DNA from: Cycas panzhihuaensis
Taxonomy: Eukaryota; Cycadophyta
Assembly: GCA_023213395.1 (NCBI GenBank)
Contig: CM041465.1
Location: 228,105,741 to 228,169,740 of the forward strand
Direction of reading: 5' to 3'
DNA: 64,000 nt
Under the pieces are notes generated by a model, which saw only the letters and a program-made list of their open reading frames with translations, was not told where the DNA came from and did not search any database. Numbering within the stretch: position 1 is the first letter of the stretch; every line of letters begins with the position of its first letter. The translations under genes and the position numbers were made by a program. Positions 10,934 to 22,319 of the stretch are shown one piece after another.

Positions 10934-11800
10934 TCACACTACTGCCTGCCAATGATTCTGCTTAGGATTTATCATATAACGAGCAAGAATGCCGATAGAG
11001 TATATAATATCTAGCCTTATATTAGTAGTATAAATGAGACTACCTACAAGTTTCCTATAGAGTGTTGCGTCTGCCTCCCTAGTATCACCTTCAGCTGAGA
11101 GTTTGGTATTAAGGTCCATAGGTAACATCACTGGTCGAGCATCTTCTAACTAAAACTTGGTTAGAAGATCATTGATATATTTTTCTTAGGAAAGGAAAAT
11201 TTTTCCATTCTTTTATGTTACTTCAATTCCCAAGTAATATTTCATCAAACTGAGGTCAGAGAATTCGAACATTTTTCCAATGTCATTTTTCAGTTGGCTT
11301 ATTGCCTGTTCACTATTACTCGTTACTAGCATGTCATCCACAAAGATTATGAGATAAGTGACTTTATCCTTATAGCACTTGATGAGCAATGTTGCATCAA
11401 TATCTTAATAGTCACAAACCTCGTATCTAAGTTGCCTCATCCTTTCAGACAACTTGGCAAACCAAGCGCGAGGGGCTTGTTTAAAGCCATACAAGGACTT
11501 TCTAAGCTTACAAACCTTATGCTCTTGACCTTCGATCTCATATCCTTATCGCTATGCCATATAAATTTCTTCTTCAAGATCTCCATTGAGAAACGTGATC
11601 TTAATATCAAGTTAGTAGATTTTCCAACCCTGTTGAGCGGCCAAGGCCACAAGAGTTCTAATTGTAGGCCACTTGGTTGTAGGTGCAAAACTTTAGTGTA
11701 GTCGATGCCTTCCTTTTGTGTAAATCCTTTAGCTACCAACCTCGCCTTGTTCTTTTCAAGGGTGCCGTATGATCTATATTTGTTTTTGAACACCTATTTA
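10934..11800 (-). pseudogene. pol: Reverse transcriptase of element A
   Basis: Copia RT in at least three broken frames. KNKARLVAKGFTQKEGIDYTKV near 11690-11760 matches the (Y)KARLVAKGFxQxxGIDYxxxF motif. IIFVDDMLVT places the catalytic FVDDM box at 11329-11343. LVGSLIYTTNIRLDIIYSIGILARYM at 10960-11070 is the LVGxLxYLxxTRPDIxYAV motif. Both YxDD aspartates are intact, but stops and frameshifts separate the motifs. The linker upstream (11866-12354, 162 open residues rich in Ser, Glu and Pro, ending HTAWRNAMNEEY) joins integrase to RT. Confidence 0.9.
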
Positions 11801-12469
11801 TTTTGAACTATCTTTCTACCAAGTGGTACATCAATGAGCTCCCATGTACCATTCTTGATAAGAGATTAGTACTCTTCATTCATGGCATTTCTCCAAGCTG
11901 TATGCTTTACAGCTTCTTGGTACATTAAGGGCTCTTCATTAAGAGTAAGGTGCAGTTCTACTGGTTCAAACTCAGTATATAATGATTCTTGCATCCTTGC
12001 TCTATGGGCACTTCGAGTGCCAGTTTTGCCCACCTTATCTGGTCGTATGTCCTTATTGAGTTGGCAGGATTCTCGAGATCCTCGAGTTGGGAATAAAGTC
12101 CTCATTTCCTCAACTTCTTGGTTCTCATCTTGTTTATTAAAATGATTATTTTTTGAGGAGGATGTTAATGCGCTTGAGGAAGATGGTCCTTCTGCCACTG
12201 TTTTGCCTTTGTCAAATGAAGGTGGAGAGGATGGTTCTTCTATAATGCCTTTACCTTTGTCAACTCTGCTATCTTCAAAAGATGGTGTTGGATGTGCACT
12301 CATCGGTTCAGAGTCACAACTTGTATCCTCCAAGGCTCTATTATTAGCTTCCAATATTTAGAGTAATTTATGTCTGTCTCCCCTCCAAATTTTAGAATCT
12401 AAACATCATACTTAATAACATTATTATAGTGGCATGAGGGTACTATGGAGTCTAATTTAAGTAACTGAT

Positions 12470-13424
12470 CTTCTATCTCTAGAAAAATGACATCTCTGGT
12501 AATGATAATTTTTTGTTGTAAAGGTATAAAGACCTTATAACCTTTCTTATCCATAGGGTATCCAACAAAGATACCTTTAAGTGCCCTTGGCTAGAGTTTA
12601 TTTCGATCTGCATCCAGAATGTGGGCATAGCATGTAGAGCCAAAATTTTTAAAGTAGTGAACAATAGGGGCTTATCCTAACCACTTTGCATTAGGTGATT
12701 GTACTTCCTTTGATGGGATAACAACATTAATACAATAAACAACTATCCAGATTACTTCAGCCCATAGATAGGCATGTACATTTTTGTATATTAACATAGC
12801 ACGAGCCATGTTCATGATTGTCCTATTCATACGCTCGATAACTCTATTTTGTTGTGGGGTACCTGTTATTGTTATTTGATGCTTGATGCTATTGTCTGGA
12901 AGGTAGCTTTCAAACTCATGTGAGGTATATTCGCCACCATTATCAGTTTGAAGATATTTGAGTTAATAACCTAACTCTTTTTTAGTCAAGGCTTTGAATT
13001 CCTTGAATATACGGAATGCTTCATCTTTCTTAAGTAGAAAAGCTACCCATACTTTTCTAGTGTAATCATCAATGAAAGAGATGTAATATAGCTTGCCCTT
13101 TAGTGAAGGAATAGGCATTGGCCCGTACAAATCAGAGTGTACCAATTGCAATGGATGGCTCGATTTCCACTGACTTTTGGGAAAGGATTATCAATGAGAT
13201 TTGGCAATGATACAAGCTTCACATTTCAATGGCTTAGAGGAAAACTTTGGAAGGTTTGGAAGAGTGTTAGAAAGATCTCTAAGTGTATCAATGTGAACAT
13301 GGCCCGTGTGAGCATGCCAAAGAGCTTCTGGTGACAATGTTGGATGGGTCAAGATGGAATTAAATATAAATTCTTCATCGGCACAAGGGCTTTGGGCACA
13401 ATGGGCTTCAAAAAATGGAGTCAT
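12470..13424 (-). pseudogene. pol: Integrase of element A
   Basis: GAG-pre-integrase with the HHCC zinc site (ALWHAHTGHVHIDTLRDL...LKCEAC, 13191-13424). The catalytic core follows: HSDLYGP (first Asp, about 13130-13150), LYYISFIDDYTRKVWV, a TDNGGEY block (second Asp, about 12930-12955) and IERMNRTIM (Glu codon near 12834). The C-terminal GYP-type region is at 12479-12664. All three DDE residues survive, but stops and frameshifts break the chain between 13151 and 13191 and again after 12963. Confidence 0.88.
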
Positions 13425-13500
13425 TCAGTCAAAAGAGTTTACTAGAGAGATGTCCAATCAAAACCACCTGATTAGTTGGAGGGTGAATGACCTTGAGAGT

Positions 13501-13790
13501 CTAGTCATTTACGATTACACTCAGATTAAATCCACAATAAATAAGTGTGGATAAAGAGAGTAGGTTTTGTTTGAGATTGGGTATGTATAAGAAATCAAGC
13601 AATGTAACATCTTCTAAGCCTGGGAGTTTCAGGTGAATGTTGCCAATTCCTTCAACAAGTAGTTGTGATTTATCAGCCATGTAAACAACTCCATGAATAT
13701 TTGAGTCAAATGTTTGATATAGATTGTGATTGCATGTCATATGTTGAGTTTCTCCTATGTCCATGATCCACTATCCATCGATTGAAGCCA
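13501..13790 (-). pseudogene. pol: Aspartic protease of element A, altered active site
   Basis: The 87-residue frame starts MDIGETQHMT where copia proteases have (W)I(M/I)DSGAxxHMT. The triad Asp-Ser/Thr-Gly is therefore Asp-Ile-Gly; the Asp codon is at 13759-13761. A UAG stop lies two codons before the conserved Trp. LPGLEDVTLLDFLYIPNLKQNLLSLS follows, the usual end of the protease fold. Element B has the same Ile, so the change predates the split of these copies. Confidence 0.82.
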
Positions 13791-13989
13791 CACTATTTAC
13801 AATTCCAATAGGGCTTGGTATTAGTGAAGGGAATTCACAAGTGATATATCCACACCGAGCTTCAAAGTATCTCTTTGGTTAGTCAATGGAATTTGATACT
13901 GAAGATCCCTCAATTCTTTGAATGTGTGATTGTACAAAACCTACACCACTAAAGGATTCTTCACAAGTTTCTTCAACATTGTGAGCTCC

Positions 13990-14965
13990 ATGTTTTGGTT
14001 AGAACCTGGCCAACTTATAAGTGCCAGTTTTGCAATCTTTTGCTAAGTGTCCTTTATAGTTACACCAATCACACATAATAGTTTGATTACCAGTCCCTGA
14101 AGAAGTATTAGTTTGGCCTGACTATCTTGATCTTTGTTGAGGTGGCCCTTGGCCTTGAAACTGTCGAGGTTATGATTGAGGGTTTGATTGACCTTGTGGA
14201 CGATTTCCCATATTTCTTCCTCTTCCTCTTGCTCGGTTATTTCCTCTTCCATAAGAGGGACCTTGATTTTTGTGTAGCAAACTTCTTCTTCTACCTCAAG
14301 GGCTGCATCTGGAAGAGAGTCAGAGGCTACAAAGTTTGTATCAAAGGTCTTGTCAAATTCTATGAACTTCTCGGCAACTGCTTCAAAGTTGAGTGTCTTC
14401 AATGTTCCACTGGATTGAAGACTTTTAAGCAAGTTTTTATAATTGAGGACATGTAAACATGACTGGATCAAAAATGCCCAAGTGATACATTGGGTCTTAA
14501 AGTCTTTATCAATTGCTTGTTTGATTTGTCGAAGGAGATTTATTGTCTCATGACCTCGTCCCTTATATATTTTTAATTTGTTTATTTTCAAAACAAGATG
14601 AACAAATTCTAAATCTGACTTTGTATCAAAGTTCTTTCTGAGAACTTCTAGGACCTTCTAGGCTATATCATGTTCCTCTTCATTTATCAAGTTATACAAT
14701 GAGTGATCAATGACCAACATAATTCCTGCATGAATCTTTTCATCATCTATCTCCCATTGTAGTTCACCAAAGATCTCAGAGGCGTTATCAGCGCATCCAC
14801 CTAAGTAGTTATTGTAGTCGTTGCTAGTATGCTGAGTGTAGGCTACAAGTGGGCTCTCTAAAGGCCTTTATACTTTGTAGCATTTTTAATTCCAATGTAC
14901 CATATATCCTAATTTTCTTTGCCTTTCAATATGCAGTTAACATTCTGCTTGAATTGAGATGACAT
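13990..14965 (-). pseudogene. gag: gag of element A with zinc knuckle
   Basis: The start is placed at 14965 (MSSQFKQNVNCILKGKE), because element B has the homologous ATG at 48238. The body includes an acidic stretch (EEEITEQEEEEEIWE) and ends in a CCHC zinc knuckle, CDWCNYKGHLAKDC, at 14032-14073 with all four ligands intact. It lies in another frame from the 14043-14591 open stretch, so at least one frameshift separates them. Several early stops (near 14915-14830) make it non-functional. Gag would form the nucleocapsid particle. Confidence 0.82.
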
Positions 14966-16959
14966 GGTGATGATGATGAAGTAGAAGAGATGATAGAAGT
15001 TTGTGCCACTGACACGTGTGGCTAGTACACCTAGTGCAGCAGGGATATAGAAATGATTATTATGATGAGAAGCGAGTAGTGATTAAGTATTTTTCAATAA
15101 TTATAAAAAATGAATATAAGCAATGATATAAGAATAAGGCCTAATGTAGAGCTGACAAAGAGTGGTAATGTGTCATGCCACTAACCTCTCATTTATATCC
15201 AAATGTAGGTAAGGTTTTGATACCTAAGGCTTCTAGTATACAATTAGGACCTTTACCCATGATACCCGCACCTGCGCTTGGTGATGAAATCTAAGTCACA
15301 GTGGAGCCTAAGTACTCCCAGTCCTCACCCAGTTCACCAATGAGTAGTTATATACCTCCTCAGAAAAGTCAAACGGTACTGTGTATCTTACGGCTATGAC
15401 GGATATTAGACCAGGTTAATTTTAATCTTGCATTAAGGTTTTCAGTTTTCTCAGGTGGTTATCACGATTATCCCTGATTGGAGGCTGTAGGTATGGCTAA
15501 CATGTCCCTCCACCACTATTCCGGTTAAGACCAGACCTAGTATGAAACTCACATCTCCCTTAAGGCCTAGACTTCGGCTAACCTTGGTCTATTTCAACCA
15601 AAGTAAGTGTGCGCACAAGTCAAGAACTGGTCGTATAGATCGTACGGATGAGATTCCTTTTAGGAATAGTGTAAGATGTTTCAATATAACTGAAAGCTAA
15701 AATAGAAAGTTGCCAAATGTGCTTGTTTGGTTTTCATGCTTGCTTTGTTGTTGGTGTTCCTTTTATGATGCTTTGTTGTTATTGCTACTTTTGTGATGCT
15801 TTATTATTGTTATTGCTTTTGTGATGTTTTATGCTATGTGTGCAAATAGAAAAAGCATGTTATATTTAGCAGAGGAACTGGATGTTACTTCCGATCCAAG
15901 GTTTTCCTTACTTTAGTATAATGTTTCCAAATATAATTTTGGAAGTTTTAATACAAAAGTCGTAATAGGATAAAAAGATGATTAACTTGCCGCTAAAATG
16001 ATGATTTTTTAAAATCAATATGCATGCTATTTTTCCCTATTTTGTGATTTTTTCACAAAATTTATAAATAATGATAAATAGGTAAATTTTTAAAAAATTA
16101 CAAATATAAAGGCCTAAATGATGAAATTTAAATTTATGACAGAAGGAAAAAGTGTTCAAAATGTTATTTATAATACATTTATAAAGTCAGATTTTAGAAA
16201 ATGTACAAAAAAATTCCTGCCCAAAAAAGCACTAAAATAAAATCATGCCATATCAACTATCTCAGAATCTGAATTTCAATGTGTCAAAAGTTATGTTTTA
16301 ACACATACATTAACTTTCCCTTCTACACAATCTATAAAATCTACCAAGAAATTTCTTGAAATGCCCTTGCAATGTCCTTTGTTGGGTTGAGTAAGCAAAA
16401 TTAGCAACTGTGTGAAAACTACATAGATCTCACTAACCAGTGGATGAAATTTGATGAGATTTATCTTAAAATGATCTTAAGACATAATTCTACTAGATAT
16501 CTTAATAAAACTTTTAGATTTTTAGTTTATAATTAAAAGATTTCATTTGGAAAAGTGCTTTAAATCACTTATCCACAAATTTTACCATTTTGTCACAGTC
16601 AAAATTTACTTTTATAGGCTGAATCTAAAGTTTCTCTAGAAGATAAAAATGATCCTCTAGTCAATGCAATCTTTCATGCCAAATTTCATCAAATTCTGAG
16701 ATAGTCAAAGTTTTTATGAAATTTTGGGTCTTTAATGCTTCTGGGACTGTTCTAGCAGCTGAATGGCTTCAAAAACATGTATTCTTCACCTCTGAATTTC
16801 TTCACACATACAGAAAGTAGCAACATATAAAATACTATAATTTTAAGCTCTTAAGATATTACAAAAATAGTGAATGCACTCTCAATACTTCACATTGAAG
16901 GTGAAAGAGAGACAAAATGACTCCATGCAAGTGGAATGGAGTGAATAGATCCCCTTGTG
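14966..16959 (-). other. ~2-kb untranslated leader of element A
   Basis: Between PBS and gag start there are almost 2 kb with no long open frame. Most copia leaders are far shorter. The gag-proximal 450 bp (15180-15650) is less AT-rich, contains scattered CpGs and matches the same place in element B (about 47570-48030). Further away the leader is very AT-rich and holds a three-copy 28-bp repeat at 15742-15825. Confidence 0.7.
15742..15825. repeat. Three tandem 28-bp units in the leader of element A
   Basis: Units at 15742-15769, 15770-15797 and 15798-15825 all begin gcttt(g/a)tt(g/a)tt and end tttt(a/g)tgat. They are diverged at a handful of positions. T- and G-rich on the plus strand. Confidence 0.75.
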
Positions 16960-16971
16960 GCTCTGATACCA
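16960..16971 (-). other. Primer-binding site of element A
   Basis: The plus strand gctctgatacca is the exact complement of TGGTATCAGAGC (12 bases of initiator tRNA-Met complementarity), 2 nt inside the LTR. Confidence 0.88.
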
Positions 16972-16973
16972 CA

Positions 16974-17285
16974 TGAATGAAGGATGAATCTAGGAGATAA
17001 ATCACTCACATGCATACAATGGCAATGGAGAATAAAAAATAAGATGAAACAAGATATGAGAGCAAGGTTACAGGTGAGAATGAATAATGACTCCCTCCTT
17101 GAGATTTCACCTTTTATTATTGAGAGTGAGCATTAGCGTTAGGATTTTCCCACCTAATGACATAAACCTAAAATTATATCTAAATGTACATAAAATACAT
17201 TTCATTAAGAGACTAATGATAATAATATATTCTAAGGTCATATAATTAATCTACATAAATGACCTTGATACATTAACCTCTTTCA
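16974..17285 (-). repeat. 5' LTR of element A
   Basis: 312 bp, the pair of 9633-9944. The outer end ...cctctttca is followed by the ATAGA duplication (17286-17290). Confidence 0.92.
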
Positions 17286-17290
17286 ATAGA

Positions 17291-17837
17291 GATACCAATA
17301 TTTATGGATTGAATATCAATGTAGGAAGCTTCCATACATGTTGCCCCTAATCTCCAATAATTGGTAGTAAATGGCTATCTACTTATGTTTACCATTTCCA
17401 CCATATACAATGTCCTAGTCTATTAGTACTAAGGTGAAGGCAATGTCAAGGGCTTCTTTCCTATTACTCTAATAGGTTTATTAATATTCCCTCAAGATGA
17501 ATTCCTTCACGAGGCTTTCTTAGAAGATCTTTGACAAATCTATATGTAGATCCCCTTAACCTACTAACTAAGGTGTAAACCTAATCTTGTGAATAATTAG
17601 TTATATCTTAGTATGGCACAATCTATTTTTTACCCATTGATTAAGTTTAGCATGGAATCTAATTCATCATCTCACTTACTACTTAGAGGTTTATAGTCCT
17701 TAATAGGAAACATACCCTAACATTCAAGTCGCTAGTGTATTAAAGAGTATGGTGTTTAATAATACTTGGGTAATTCAAGTCTATAATTCCCTATAAAAAA
17801 ATATCCTTAATTTTCATACTCAATCTTAACATATATA
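17291..17837. other. Unassigned spacer between elements A and H
   Basis: About 550 bp of AT-rich sequence without a recognisable motif on either strand. It should continue the pre-insertion sequence left of 9628, but neither side is identifiable. The last five bases, ATATA (17833-17837), pair with ACATA (25002-25006) as the target duplication of H. Confidence 0.4.
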
Positions 17838-18126
17838 TGATGGAGCATGGGGACAGAGTAGAGCAATTATAAGGTTGCCATTTCAAACATATTAACAAAC
17901 TCTAAATGTTGGTAGTATTTAAAAAATACCTTTGGGTTAGAGACCACTTATTTATAGCCAAGATATTTGGATGTATCATACCATCATACCGACCTTTTTT
18001 AATTCAAAAATAATAAAAACTTACATACATATTAGCTCAAACAACTAGAGTCAACTATGGCGATCCTACGACATCCTTAAGTGGTGTGGATACTTAATTC
18101 ATGTGAAATGAGCATTAATCCCAATA
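17838..18126 (-). repeat. 3' LTR of element H, with adjacent polypurine tract
   Basis: Plus strand tgatggagca...atcccaata, homologous to 24712-25001. The expected terminal CA has become TA (...caata versus ...caaca). The polypurine tract TATGGGGGAGAA (minus strand, plus 18127-18138) lies directly inside. Confidence 0.88.
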
Positions 18127-18138
18127 TTCTCCCCCATA

Positions 18139-19720
18139 ATGGTCATTTCATATAACCCTAAGCTTATCTCTAAATTTGTAGAATTTAATTTTCCTAAGTA
18201 CCTTTGTAAATATATGTACTATCTGATCTTATATGCCATAATAAACCAATTCGAGTTCACTAGCTTAAACAAGTTCTCGTATAAAGTGATGTTGTGTCTC
18301 AATATGTTTAGTCCTTTTATAGAATACTAGATTGTGTGTCATCTACATAGTACTCTGATTATCATACTATATTTTAATAGGACCATCATATTTCATTTGG
18401 AGATCATGAAGTAAGCGGCATAGCTAAGTTGTTTTATATGCACCTGCCATTACTGCCTTATATTCTACTTCAGTTATGGATAAGGAGATGGTATTTTACT
18501 TTTGAGCACTCTATGCTATAGAGGCTAAACCTAAACCGAAAGTGTACCTAGATGTAGATTTTCTATCGCCAACACCACCTACCTAATATAAATCTGTACA
18601 CCTGATTAACCTAGAATTTAATAAAGGTTTATAATGTAACCCATAATTTGTAATGCCTTTTAAATACCTTAGAATTCTTTTAGTTTCTTGCACTGTGTAG
18701 TTTTAGGATCTTGTATAAACCTTGACACAACACTAATTATATGTATAATATCTAGTTATGTTGATGTCAAATAAATTAAGCTTCTAATTAATTATCTATA
18801 CAATGTAGGATCAATAGGGGCTAAGTCATCAAGTTTAGACAATTTGATTCTAACTTCTACTGATATTGACAAAGCTTTGTAATCATTTATCTTGAACTTT
18901 TAAAAAAAGCCCAAGGTATATTTCCTTTGGAAAATAAAGATGACATCATCATCTTGCCATACTCCCAATCCTAGGAAGTAATGCATTAGTCCCAAGTTTA
19001 TCATTTCGAATTCCTTGAGCATATTATCCTTTAACTTTTATGATAGATGGGAGTCATTTTCTATGTAGACCAAATCATCAACATAGAGTCCCATAATTAA
19101 TATAGAGTCTCCCTCAATTTTAAATTATAAGTTTGGATCTAATTGGGTTCTTTTAAATCCTTGATCTCTGAAGTACTTATCTATCCTAGAGTTGCATGCT
19201 TTGAGTGCTTATTCCAATCCATAAAGTGTCTTTTTAAGTTTATATACCTTGTTATCTTCCTCTCTAACTTTAAAATCTTTTAGTTATTAAACATATATTT
19301 CTTCTTTAATATAGTCATTGAGAAAAGTACTTTTGATGTCCATTTGGTTAGTATTCCAACCATTTTGGGCTATTAGACTTAGCATCATTCGAACAATCTC
19401 CATTCTAGTAATAAAAGCAAAGGTTTCATTATAGTTGATGCCTTCTCTTTATGCATAGCCCTTAGTAACAAGTCTTGACTTATGTTTATCAATGGACCCA
19501 TGAGATCTAAACTTGGTCTTATAGACCCATTTATTTCTAATGGCTATCTTGTTAGGAGGAAGATCAACAAGCTCCTAAGTATCATTCTTGACTATAGAGT
19601 TATACTCATCTTTCATAATATTTCTTCATTCACCTTGAGTATTTGCCTTTTCAAAAGTATAAGGCTCATTGGTTTCCATAACTTGACTCATGAGAGTAAA
19701 GTTAACTCAACTTGAATGAG
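18139..19720 (-). pseudogene. pol: RT and RNase H of element H
   Basis: The minus strand carries IMGLYVDDLV, with an intact catalytic YVDDL box at 19071-19085. To the right are recognisable RT N-terminal blocks (near 19250-19720). To the left are the LIGSLxYL-type and RNase H blocks (18300-18800). There are many stops and frame changes; no segment above ~65 codons is open. Order and motifs are those of the copia pol C-terminus. Confidence 0.8.
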
Positions 19721-19869
19721 TGGATCTCTTTTCAAAATTATTATCCAATATATTACATAAGCCATGGCCTCTTTAGACCCATTTAGGAAACCTTTGATAT
19801 TAAGTGGAGGTTCCTTCATTACTTGGCCTTGGGTCTAGTCTAGGTGGCACATATGTGGACCTCAAAGAT

Positions 19870-20700
19870 GAATCAAAGTTAACTACAATATTCTTGTCTT
19901 TATCTTGGCCAAAATCTAGTTAATAGAAGTCATCTTCCTTGAATACAATATCCTTGTTAACAATAATCTTCCTTTTCTTAGGATTATATATCTTATAGGA
20001 TTTTGACATGTCACTATATCTAATAAATATGTACTTTATACTTTTATCATCAAGTTTTATCCTTTTATATTCTTGAATGTGGTCAAAATCAAGGCATCCA
20101 AATACTCTCAAGTAGTGAATGTTTGGGTTATGACGAGTCCATGCTTCTTCTGGTATCATCCACCTAAGGGATTTAGTGGTGTACCTAAAGTTCGTGTCCC
20201 AACTTCTTATCCTTAAGTATGCACCTATACATTTCAACTATGGTGTAGTTCTTATATTTAGCTACCCTATTCTGTTGTGGAGTATAAGGGTTTGTATGCT
20301 ATCTTCTAATGCCATGGTGGGTACAGTAAGCATTAAACTCATTGGAAATAAACTTCCCCCCTTTATCTAACCTTAGGAAAAGTATTTTATGTCCACTTTA
20401 CTTTTCCACAAAGATTTTGAAATCCACAAAATATTAAAATGCATCTGATTTAAATTCTAAGAAGTATATCAACGTTTTCCTTATAAAGTCATTAGTGAAG
20501 GTGATGAAGTATTTTACTCTAGCTAGAAATTAAACATCCATAGGATCACATACGTCTATATAGATTAACTAAAATGGACCTTTGGCTCTATAGCTTCCAT
20601 TTAGAAAGCTTTCTCTATGGTGTTTACTAAGAAGACATCCCTCACATATATCTTTATCTATTTCAATTAGAGGTAATCCCTCCACCATATTTATTTTTTT
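19870..20700 (-). pseudogene. pol: Integrase of element H
   Basis: Minus-strand blocks in order: ICEGCLLSKHHRESF (CxxC end of the HHCC site, about 20610-20650), YTPQQNRVAKYKNYTIVEM (compare TPQQNGVAExxNRTIVEM, about 20240-20290) and a C-terminal open stretch 19920-20237 (IPEEAWTRHNPNIHYLRVFGC, YKIYNPKKRKIIVNKDIVF). The catalytic Glu position reads Lys (VAKYK versus VAERK), so catalysis would be lost even without the stops. Confidence 0.8.
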
Positions 20701-21059
20701 ATTAGGGCCATACTTCCATAGTTTAGGTGGCCAAATATTTTATATCACATATCACTATCAGTTTTTTTGGAGGTCTTCAATGTATAGTTGTTAGATGGGG
20801 GAATGACTAGTTTAAATAGTCTGTCACTAGTCATTTTGCCTTTAGCTACAACCACTTTGTTCAAACTTTTGCCCTTAATAGTACACTCACCATTGTTAAA
20901 TATAACCTTATAATCTTATTCCATTATCTGTCCCTTAGATAGGAGGTTCTTCTTAAGTGTTGGAATATAGAGGACATCATCAAGGTATCTAATCTCTCTT
21001 GAGTCTATAGTGATGAAGACTTTACCTCTTCCACTAAATTCATAAGATGTATTTCCATC

Positions 21060-21365
21060 AAACATAATTCTCTCTTTCTAAGTCTTGTCAATAGTTTTAA
21101 ATATTTCTTCTTTGTATGTCATATAGATGGAGTACCTAGAATCTATATACTGACAATCCTCTTCTTTATTGGCAACAAGGCTTGATAAAAATAGTTGATC
21201 ATTTTCCCTATTTTCAACTATTGTGTTAGTAGTTCCTCTTTTTGGATGGCTATTTTTGGTAAAACATCCATCTTCTGTGTGGCCAACCTTGTGACAATAT
21301 ATGTATTGGATAGGATATCTTCCTTTTTGACTTAGGCTCTTGCTCCTAAGGGTTCCTCTATCCAT
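21060..21365 (-). pseudogene. Protease start and gag zinc knuckle of element H
   Basis: The open frame 21078-21365 contains YIYCHKVGHTEDGC (21264-21305), a zinc knuckle whose first Cys is Tyr. About 40 residues later it reads QYIDSRYSIYMT, with the Asp codon at 21141-21143. The protease triad D-S-G has become D-S-R (GGA to AGA would explain it). Both gag and protease are therefore inactivated at key residues, independent of the downstream stops. Confidence 0.8.
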
Positions 21366-22319
21366 AGAGGGTGTCCTTCTCTTTTTTTAATATGGGCCTT
21401 AATTATTACTTTATCTATTACTTGGATAATATGGTTTGGGCCTTTGAAAATGACTTTGGCCTTGGTAATTATAATAACAATGGCTAACTTCTTAATATCT
21501 TTCTTGGCTTTGGTATCTACTTTGGCTTGGTATCTTTGATTAAGTCCTTGATGCCTCTGATGAGGAGCTTGGTATCTAGGATATTGATCTTGGTGTGCAT
21601 CTTGTCTTGAATTGCTGTCTCTCTCGCTTAAGGCTTGATCCCTTATTCTCGAGCTTTGAGCTTGGGCATTTGATTTAATTCTAGTCTTTATTACAAAAGG
21701 TATATTCCAAGGGTTCATTGGTGCCCTTCTTTTCCTCAATAGCTATCAACATAGAACTTAATTATTCTATCTTCAAAGTACCTAGGTTTTTAGATACCTC
21801 TATGTTTATGGCTACCATTTTAAACCTTTTAATTTCTCCAACACATTTAAGTGTTCATACTACAACCCTTTGTTCAGTAAGTGTTTCTCTAAGAGATCTG
21901 ATTTAGTTTACTAGATCTTGAACCTTGGTTATAAACTCATTGATGGTTTTCTTAGGTGACATCCTTAAGTTCTCAAATTTACTCCTTAATATTTAGAGTT
22001 TTGATGAGGATACTCCTTCATAAATTAGTCATAGTATATACCATGCTTCTTTATATTTTGTTACCTTACTAACTCTTAGGAAACTACGATCTTTTAAGGC
22101 ATAACATATTAAAGCTAATACTTCATTATCCTTTTTTACATATTCTTTGTAGGCTTGTATTTTTGTTGGAGTGGCATTCTGACCAACTTCATCATATCCT
22201 GTTTTCACAATATCCTATATGTCTCTAGCTATGAGGATGGGTCTCATCCTCATATTCTAATTTAAGAAATTTCAATTGTCAAACTTAGGGATGATTATAT
22301 TACCAAAGTTTGTTGCCAT
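21366..22319 (-). pseudogene. gag: gag body of element H
   Basis: The start at 22319 gives MATNFGNIIIPKFDN, a typical copia gag N-terminus (the IPKFDGxNYxxW pattern with the Trp codon lost). Further blocks read AYKEYVKKDNEVLALICYALKDRSF. The C-terminal part (open stretch 21332-21739, basic and Gln/Tyr-rich, RYQAPHQRHQGLNQRYQ) is an RNA-binding-like tail before the zinc knuckle. Multiple stops near 22260-21960. Confidence 0.78.

Larger units (their letters stand above)
9633..17285 (-). mobile_element. Ty1/copia element A, complete but dead
   Basis: Minus-strand element with 312-bp LTRs at both ends, flanked by exact 5-bp duplications ATAGA (9628-9632 and 17286-17290). Reading 17285 to 9633: 5' LTR, Met-type PBS, ~2-kb leader, gag with zinc knuckle, protease, integrase, RT, RNase H, repeat-bearing 3' UTR, polypurine tract, 3' LTR. 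This is the copia order (integrase before RT). Every coding domain carries stops or frameshifts. Across roughly 230 aligned LTR bases I counted about 18 differences, so the insertion is not recent. Element B (46022) is a second member. Confidence 0.92.

Noticed and set aside
11432-14456. Plus-strand open frames of 60-109 codons
   Set aside because: Antisense shadows of the better-supported minus-strand RT, integrase and gag of element A.
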